Origin: an uncultured Desulfovibrio sp.
Lineage (GTDB): Bacteria > Desulfobacterota > Desulfovibrionia > Desulfovibrionales > Desulfovibrionaceae
DNA length: 6,182 nt
Reading direction: 5' to 3'
Assembly (NCBI GenBank): GCA_947177645.1
Contig: CAMWVJ010000075.1
Coordinates: 1 to 6,182 of the forward strand
The position numbers were made by a program, and so were the translations under genes. Below the pieces are notes generated by a model. That model was given only the letters and a program-made list of their open reading frames with translations, did not search any database and was not told the origin of the DNA. This document shows positions 1 to 6,100 of the stretch, one piece after another (the first letter of the stretch is position 1; every line of letters starts with the position of its first letter).

Positions 1-3000
1 GAATGGCCCAGACAACGGCCGGGTCTTCCTCGTCATAGATGTGCGAAAGGCGCGAGTTGTCGCGGTCGGTCGCAAGCACCATCTGGGTCATGTCGTTGGA
101 GCCGATGGAGAAGCCGTCAAACTCGCTGATGAACTGCTTGGCGAGGATGGCGTTGGAGGGCAGCTCGGACATGAGGATGATCTTGAGGCCGTCCTGCCCG
201 CTCTTGAGCTTGTGCACCTGCTCGAGATAGCAGCGCATGGAGCGGCCTTCCTCCAGCGTGCGCACGAAGGGCAGCATGATGCGCAAATTGCTGCCGCCAT
301 AGACCCCGCGCGCCAGCTTGAAGGCCTCGATCTCCCAGTCGTGGATATTGCGCGAAACACCCCGGTAGCCGAGCATGGGGTTGGCTTCCTGGTGCTCGAA
401 GAGATTGCCGCCCAAAAGGTTGCGGTATTCGTTGCTCTTGAAGTCCGTGGTGCGGTAGGTGATGGGCTTGCCGTAGAAGGCCATGGCGAACAGCGCCAAA
501 TTCTGCGCGAGCGTCTGGACATAGTGCTCCTTGCCGGTGCGGAAGCCGCGCGACTTGATGATGGCGCGGATCTTTTCGGGCAGGTTGCGGATGTCGTCCA
601 TCTCCTTCTTGAGCCCGGAGCGCAGGCTCACCTCCTCGCGCAGGTGGCGGATATTCTCGAGCACGCGGACGACGCTCGGGAGCTCCTTGACGCGCTCGAT
701 ATGCGCCTCCACGCTGGCCTCGATCTCGGCGGCGCGCTTGGGCGCCTCCGGGTCGGAGGGCGAAAGCAGGGCCAGCTCGTCGTCATAGCCCATGATGATG
801 CGCACATGGTCCGCCAGGTTGGCCGAGGTCTTCAGCACCTCGATGCGGCGCGAAGCCATTTCCATATGCTGGTCGAGCTTGTGGTCGAGCTCGCGCATCT
901 TGCGGTGCTGAAGCAGGATCTCGTCCGGGGTGAGGTTCTTGTCCGTCTCGGCAAGGGCGTTGAGCTGCGCCGAAAGGCCCGTGATTTCGCCCACATATTC
1001 ACGCAGGTTGAAATTGAAGACGATGAGCCCGGCGGCCATCTGCTCGCGCAGGATCTTGGAGAGGCGGTTTTCCAGCTCCTTGAGCTTGGCGGAGACCACC
1101 ACGTCGAGTTCGCCGTTGTCAAAGGCCTCCAGCGCCTGCGGGTGGATGCCGATATTGCCCAGCATGAATTCGGCGCGCAAAAGGCCGACCTCGAACTGCG
1201 GATAGTCGCGCAGCCGCGAGAGGAAGAGCGCCTGCCCCACGTCGGCGAGCACGAGGCCCACCTTGGTCTTGGTGACGGGCAAAAGCGCGATGTCCATCTC
1301 GCCGCCCACCTGGTGCAGGGGCAGAAGCCCGCGGTAGACGCGGCCGCGCGTGCCGTCCACGGTCACTTCAGAGCCGTCCAGCGCACGCAGCACTTCCACC
1401 CGCTGGATGCCGATGACCGCCGCGATGCCGAGCTCGCGGGAGGTAATGGCCGCGTGGCTCGTGTCGCCGCCCACGTCGGCCATGATGGCCGAGGCCACGC
1501 GCATGCCGGGCACCATGTCCGGGTCGGTGCGCTCGGCGGCGAGCACGTCGCCCTTGTTGACCTTGTTGAGCTCAAGGGCGGAGCGCAAAAAGCGCACCGT
1601 GCCCTGGCCAGCGCCGCGGGAGGCACCGTTGCCCTCCACCAAGATCTCGGCCTGCGCCGCGGCCTTGGGGTCGACCTCCATGCGGCGCATGAAGATGGTG
1701 GTGGGATGGAGTTCAAGCTCCTCGTTCCAGCGGGTCTCGGGCCGCGCCTGCACGAACCAGAGCTTGTCGTTGGCGTCGATGCAGAATTCCGTGTCCATGA
1801 TCATGCCGCCATAGGCGCGGCTCACGGCGCGCACGCCCTTGGCCACGCGCTCGGCCTGGCTCAGCGACAGCGCCCAGCGCAGGGCCTCCAGCTCGGGCAC
1901 AGGCACCTCGCGCGTGCCGCCCTTCTCGTCATAGACGATCTTCATGTCCTTGCAGCCCATCTGGCGGATGACCACCTCGCTGCCGTCGTCCCGCTGGAAG
2001 ACATAGAGCTTGTCGGGCGTCACCTTGCCGCCCACGACCGCCTCGCCGAGGCCGTAGCTCGCGTCGATGCTGACGAGGTCCTTGCGGTTGGTGCCCCGGC
2101 AGCCCGTGGCCGTGTCCGCGGAGAAGGCCGTGCCGGAAATGACCGGGTTGATCATCTGCATCATGCAGACGGAGAGGGACGTGTTTTCGATGGCCCATTC
2201 TTTCTTGGCCGTCTCGGCGATGGAATCGTCGCCCGTTTCCTCGGCCTTGGCGAGAGCGTCCAGGATGGCCTCGCGGCGATAGGTCATGGAGCGGAGATTA
2301 TAGGCCGAGGCGCAGTCCCAATGGTAGGCCTCCACCACATGGTCCGGGCCCACCATATTGAGATAGGTGTCCTGCAGGCCGGCAAAGGCTTTCTTGCGCG
2401 AGTCCTCGCCGGCGGCGGAGGAGCGCACGGCTACCGGCGTCATGTCGTCGCCGTTTTCCTCGCAGATGGCCTTGTAGGCGCCGCGCACAGCCTCGTCGAC
2501 CTCCTGCGGCAGATCCACGGAAAGGATGGCCGCCTGCACGAGCACGGAGCGCTTGCGGAGCTGGTCGATGCCTTCGGGCGAGGTGGCGAAGCCCTCGACG
2601 ATATTGTTGATGAAGGTGCGCAGCTTGGTGTGCGCCTCCTCGCCGGAGGCCTTGGCCGCGTCATGGGCCTGCTTGCCGAGCTGGCGCACGAATTTCTGCA
2701 GAAAATCGGGGTCGCCGTTGATCTCCGGGTCCATCCAGTCGATGCGGCCGTATTCCTTGTCCACCACGGAGCGGACGATGCGGCCGTTCACCTTGGTCTC
2801 GTCGAGCAGGCGGTGGAAGGCCAGGGACGAGATGGCGCGGAAATGCGGCGCCTGGATGCCGTCTATCTGGCTGATGAGGGCCGTATTGTAGTTTTTGCCG
2901 CCAACAAGGAGTTCAGCGTCCGGGCCGAGCCCAACGATGTCGGCGCCGGTGAGGACGAGCTTTTTTTCAACCGCTTCGTTGGAACTGGTTTTGGACTTGG

Positions 3001-3028
3001 AATGCGTGGCTTTGGCAGTCTTGGCCAT
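1..3028 (-). CDS. ppsA: Phosphoenolpyruvate synthase (PEP synthase), enlarged form; C-terminus cut by the window edge
   Basis: Cytoplasmic enzyme expected to convert pyruvate, ATP and water to PEP, AMP and phosphate for gluconeogenesis. Reading the minus strand from ATG at 3028 gives 1009 codons with no stop before the edge. Residues 1-23 are a Lys/Ser-rich leader. The ATP-grasp domain (about 25-435) shows VGGKN (42-46), AVRSSA (200-205), AFAGLQDTYLN (214-224), YGLGEAVV (325-332) and FVQARPET (425-432). The phosphohistidine domain carries GGDTSHAAITSRELG (520-534), with His525 as the predicted phosphate carrier. The PEP-binding barrel starts at GLLRAEF (615-621), resumes after a helical insertion (about 640-830) at DFKSNEY and NPMLGYRG (883-890), and reaches SELPSNA (954-960) and FSIGSNDMTQ (973-982). 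FSIGSNDMTQ resembles E. coli PpsA more than pyruvate phosphate dikinase. The C-terminal catalytic cysteine motif, about 50-60 residues further on, lies outside the window. The start is fixed by a strong ribosome binding site. A PEP-utilising homologue with a changed role is possible because the protein exceeds E. coli PpsA (about 792 residues). Confidence 0.88.
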   Translation of the reverse strand, partial: MAKTAKATHSKSKTSSNEAVEKKLVLTGADIVGLGPDAELLVGGKNYNTALISQIDGIQAPHFRAISSLAFHRLLDETKVNGRIVRSVVDKEYGRIDWMDPEINGDPDFLQKFVRQLGKQAHDAAKASGEEAHTKLRTFINNIVEGFATSPEGIDQLRKRSVLVQAAILSVDLPQEVDEAVRGAYKAICEENGDDMTPVAVRSSAAGEDSRKKAFAGLQDTYLNMVGPDHVVEAYHWDCASAYNLRSMTYRREAILDALAKAEETGDDSIAETAKKEWAIENTSLSVCMMQMINPVISGTAFSADTATGCRGTNRKDLVSIDASYGLGEAVVGGKVTPDKLYVFQRDDGSEVVIRQMGCKDMKIVYDEKGGTREVPVPELEALRWALSLSQAERVAKGVRAVSRAYGGMIMDTEFCIDANDKLWFVQARPETRWNEELELHPTTIFMRRMEVDPKAAAQAEILVEGNGASRGAGQGTVRFLRSALELNKVNKGDVLAAERTDPDMVPGMRVASAIMADVGGDTSHAAITSRELGIAAVIGIQRVEVLRALDGSEVTVDGTRGRVYRGLLPLHQVGGEMDIALLPVTKTKVGLVLADVGQALFLSRLRDYPQFEVGLLRAEFMLGNIGIHPQALEAFDNGELDVVVSAKLKELENRLSKILREQMAAGLIVFNFNLREYVGEITGLSAQLNALAETDKNLTPDEILLQHRKMRELDHKLDQHMEMASRRIEVLKTSANLADHVRIIMGYDDELALLSPSDPEAPKRAAEIEASVEAHIERVKELPSVVRVLENIRHLREEVSLRSGLKKEMDDIRNLPEKIRAIIKSRGFRTGKEHYVQTLAQNLALFAMAFYGKPITYRTTDFKSNEYRNLLGGNLFEHQEANPMLGYRGVSRNIHDWEIEAFKLARGVYGGSNLRIMLPFVRTLEEGRSMRCYLEQVHKLKSGQDGLKIILMSELPSNAILAKQFISEFDGFSIGSNDMTQMVLATDRDNSRLSHIYDEEDPAVVWAI

Positions 3029-3030
3029 GA

Positions 3031-3038
3031 CTTCCTCC
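3031..3038 (-). promoter_or_regulatory. Ribosome binding site of the PEP synthase gene
   Basis: The minus strand reads GGAGGAAG followed by TC and then ATG, so the GGAGG core sits five bases before the start codon. This strong Shine-Dalgarno match decides the start at 3028. It also makes the Lys/Ser-rich N-terminal leader a real part of the protein rather than over-extension of the frame. Confidence 0.85.
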
Positions 3039-3068
3039 GTGTTGGAAAACGCGCTGGAGATAGCACCA

Positions 3069-3097
3069 AGGATATACGCCCAGGGGCGCACTGTCCA
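3069..3097 (-). promoter_or_regulatory. Probable sigma70-type promoter for the PEP synthase gene
   Basis: On the minus strand, TGGACA (3097-3092, five of six matches to TTGACA) is followed by a 17-bp spacer and TATCCT (3074-3069, four of six matches to TATAAT). The predicted start of transcription is near 3062, giving an untranslated leader of about 33 bases. It lies just downstream of the pyruvate carboxylase terminators, where an independent promoter is expected. The spacer contains a small inverted repeat, CGCCC-AG-GGGCG (3077-3088, plus strand), which could be an operator or could be chance in GC-rich DNA. An overlapping alternative pairing is TTGTGG with TATATC. The call rests on consensus match only. 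Confidence 0.6.
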
Positions 3098-3098
3098 C

Positions 3099-3120
3099 AA
3101 AAACCCGGAGCCAGCCCGGG
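3099..3120 (-). terminator. Second, weaker terminator-like hairpin after pyruvate carboxylase
   Basis: The minus strand reads CCCGG (3120-3116), a seven-base loop, CCGGG (3108-3104) and then five T (3103-3099). This is a short GC stem followed by a T run, as in an intrinsic terminator. The same left arm can instead pair as CCCGGG with CCCGGG across a four-base loop (3115-3130), so two alternative foldings compete. It lies about 20 bases beyond the main terminator and could be a back-up. Its five-pair stem is weak on its own. Confidence 0.45.
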
Positions 3121-3139
3121 CTTTCCCGGGGCTTCTGCT

Positions 3140-3171
3140 GAAAACGCCCGCCTTTTGGGGCGGGCGCTTTC
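3140..3171 (-). terminator. Intrinsic terminator of the pyruvate carboxylase gene
   Basis: Five bases after the carboxylase stop codon the minus strand forms a 13-pair stem. GAAAGCGCCCGCC (3171-3159) pairs with GGCGGGCGTTTTC (3152-3140) around the loop CCAAAA, with one G-U wobble. The right arm ends in a run of four T, the classic layout of a factor-independent terminator. Read on the plus strand the hairpin has one A-C mismatch and a shorter T run, so it probably works mainly for minus-strand transcription. It argues that the PEP synthase gene downstream is not simply co-transcribed. Confidence 0.85.
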
Positions 3172-3175
3172 ATGT

Positions 3176-6100
3176 TCAATTCGCGGCCTCGTCTGTGGCG
3201 AGCGCGGTGCCGCAGGAGGGGCAGAAACGCATGGACTCCGCCGGGATGGGCTGGCCGCAGGCCTCATTGGGGCAGAGGCGCGGCACTGGCCCCAGCTCCA
3301 CGATGAGCTCGCCCTCGTGCACCGAGACCATCTGCTTGCTCTCCTTGAAGTCCGCCGTCTTGAGCACGCGCTTCACGATGCCGTCCACCGGCGCGAGCAC
3401 CGCCTTCTCCTGCTTCATGATGGAGACGTTGAAAAGCTCTTCGCCAGCCTTCACCACATCGCCCGGGTGGACATACATGACCCACAAATCGCCATTGCTC
3501 GGCGAAGCCACCTCATAGGGGTCGTTGGGGTCGGCCATGGGCACGCCCTGCCCCTTCTGGGCGGCAGGCTCGGCCACCTGCACCTCGCAGCTCATGAATT
3601 CCGAGTCGAGCACATAGCGGCAGATGGCCATGCCCGCGTCATTGGGCCGCGAAATGCTGAGCAAAAGCAGGTGGTGGGGCTTGCCGCTCGTATCCGTGAA
3701 GTTGAGATCCTGCCCCACCTTCATGCCCTCGAACCAGACATCCAGCGGCAAATTGTTGGGGTCGCCATACTTGGCGCGGAACTGGATGGTCTTGAGCGCA
3801 TCCGCAGGATGATTCAAGTAAAGGATGAACTCTTCCGCATTGGGCGGCCGTTTGAGGATCTCGGCGCAGGCCCGCTCCTCGGCGGCGAGATTGGTGTCTT
3901 CCAGCGACTCCAGCGGCGAGGCTTCCGTCCTGGCGGCGATGGCGGCCTTCCAGTCCGCGCCAAAGGCGCTTTCATAGACCCAGTCCGCGGGGAAGCCCAG
4001 GGGGAGCTTGCCGAACTTGCCCAAGAGCAGGTTGCGGAAGGCGTCGTTGCAGTCCTGGTAGATGGAGAGGCGCGCCCGCCGCATCTCCGGCGAGAGCTCG
4101 TCCTCGGGGGTGCGCGTCACCTCGCCGAGCACTTCGAGGAGATAGCGCACCTCCTCCTCTCCGCCGCGCTTCCAGGCCCCGGTCACGGCCAGGAAGGCCG
4201 TATTCCAGGTGATCTGCGAGCCCGGCGTCACGTCATGGTAGCGCACGATCTGGCGGCTGCCCTCGAGGAACTTGAGCATGTAGGGCAAAAGGTGGATGTA
4301 GCCCTGCTTCATGGCGCCCTCCTGCGAGGAGGAGGTGGCGCCGCCCGGCATGCCGTGCAGGGTCACGTCATGGTCGATGCCCTGGAAGTACGGCGCGCAA
4401 TAGCGGTCATAATAGGGCATGATCTGCTTGCAGACGAAGTTGGCGTCGCGGATGGCCTCCTTGTTCAGGTGGCACTTGAGGCCCAGTTCGTCCTCAAGGT
4501 AGGCCATGGTGGAGAGCACGTCCCCCTGCCCGTAGGAGCGCACGGCCGCGCCCAGACCCACGTCGAGGATATGCGCGCCCGCCTTGGCCGCGGCGCCCAC
4601 GGCCGGCACGAAGAGCCCGTCCGTATAGTGGCGGTGGTAATGCAGGACGAGGTCGGGCCATTCCTTGCGCAGGGCCGTGACGAGCTCGGTCATGAACCTC
4701 GGCGGGCACACGCCGGCCATGTCCTTGAGGCCAAGGATGATGTTGCGCGACGCCGCCTTCTCATCCACGCCCATGATGTCGGCCGACATGGCGATCATGG
4801 CGCGCGCCACCTCAAGATAATGGGGCACGTCGAAGCCCTTGGTCCACGAGAGGGAGATGGCCGGCTCGAAGATGACATCCTTGCGCGACAGCACCACCTC
4901 GGCAAGCGGCCGCATGTTCTCCACATGGTTGAGGAAGTCGAAGCAGCGCACCACTTGGTAACAGTCGCAGATCATCTCGCCGGTGGCGCGCATGAGGTTG
5001 CGCGGCTGTGGCGTGTAGCCGAGCACATTGGTGGAGCGCACGAGGAGCTGCTTGAAGGTCTTGGGCGCGAACTGGTTCCACTCTCGCGCTTCCGTGAAGG
5101 GATAGGTCATGTTGCCGAGCATGGCCACATGGAAGTGCGCGCCGCCGCCGTTCTCAATGGAGAAGTAGCCCACATTGTCGAGATACGGGCCGATGAGGCG
5201 GTCTTCGGCGAGGCGGAAGCGGTTGCCGGAATTGGACTGTGTGAAGTCGCGCGGCGTGGTGTCCGTGAAGTGGATGTAATCCGAGTCGCGGATATAGTCG
5301 AGGGTGGCGAGCCGGTCGCCATGCGGATAGGGCGACGGCCGGCGGCGCACCGAGGGGCTGATGGGCGGCAGCACCGGCGCGAAGGGCCCGAGGGCGGGCG
5401 TCGTGATGGAGCGGTATTCGCCGAGCTGGACATACGGGTTGTAGCCCTTGGCCGAGATCTCGGCCACGAGCCTGGCGAGCCGCTCCCCTTCTGGCGCGAG
5501 GTCGGTATAGAGCATGAGCTCGGGATGGTCGGCGATGAAGTTGGTGTTGATCTGCCCGCGGCGGAACTCGGGCTGCTTGATGACCTTGCGGAAGAAGGGG
5601 ATGGTCGTCTTGATGCCGCCGATGACATATTCGCTGAGGGCGCGGTCCATGATGCCGAGCGTCTTTTCCCAGTCATGGGAAAAGGCGATGAGCAGGGAAC
5701 CCGCGGAATCGTAGTTCGCCGGGAACTCGTAACCCGCGCTGATGTTGGAGTCGAGCCGCACGCCCGGGCCGCCGGGCGAGACATAGCGCGAGATGAGGCC
5801 AGAGTTGGGCGCGAAATTGTCCTGCGGGTTCTCGCAGTTGATGCGCACCTGCATGGCGCTGTAGGTGGGCAGAAGCTCGGACTCCCGGTAGCGCAGCTCT
5901 GCGCCGAAGGCCACGGCGATCTGCTCCTCCACGAGGTCGATGCCGTAGCGGCACTCGGTGATGCCGTGCTCCACCTGAAGGCGCGTATTGACCTCGATAA
6001 GGTAGGGCTCGCCGTCTGGGGTGATGAGAAATTCCACCGTGGCGAGCGAATGGTAGCCCACGTCGCGCACCAGGCGGCGGGCGTAGTCCTTCAGGCGTTC

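Noticed and set aside
539..1111. The long extra stretch in PEP synthase as a frameshift, pseudogene scar or inserted mobile element
   Set aside because: The frame is continuous from 3028 to the edge, codon use in the insertion matches the flanks, motifs on both sides are intact, and there are no terminal repeats or transposase remnants.
1350..1814. A 154-codon plus-strand open frame opposite the PEP synthase phosphohistidine region
   Set aside because: It is a low-complexity Ser/Met/Thr-rich antisense shadow of a strongly conserved coding region, with no credible domain.
2967..3179. A 70-codon minus-strand frame starting at the pyruvate carboxylase stop codon, as a possible small protein or leader peptide
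   Set aside because: It reads straight through both terminator hairpins and the promoter, begins with a TTG that has no ribosome binding site, and overlaps the PEP synthase start out of frame.
2895..3518. A 207-codon plus-strand open frame spanning the intergenic region
   Set aside because: It runs antisense through the biotinyl and zinc-ribbon codons, both terminators and the promoter. No family motif is recognisable, and its composition is what GC-biased antisense frames produce.
5107..5784. A 225-codon minus-strand open frame inside pyruvate carboxylase
   Set aside because: It is an off-frame Ser/Arg/Pro-rich shadow of the real reading frame, which carries the conserved carboxylase motifs across the same bases.
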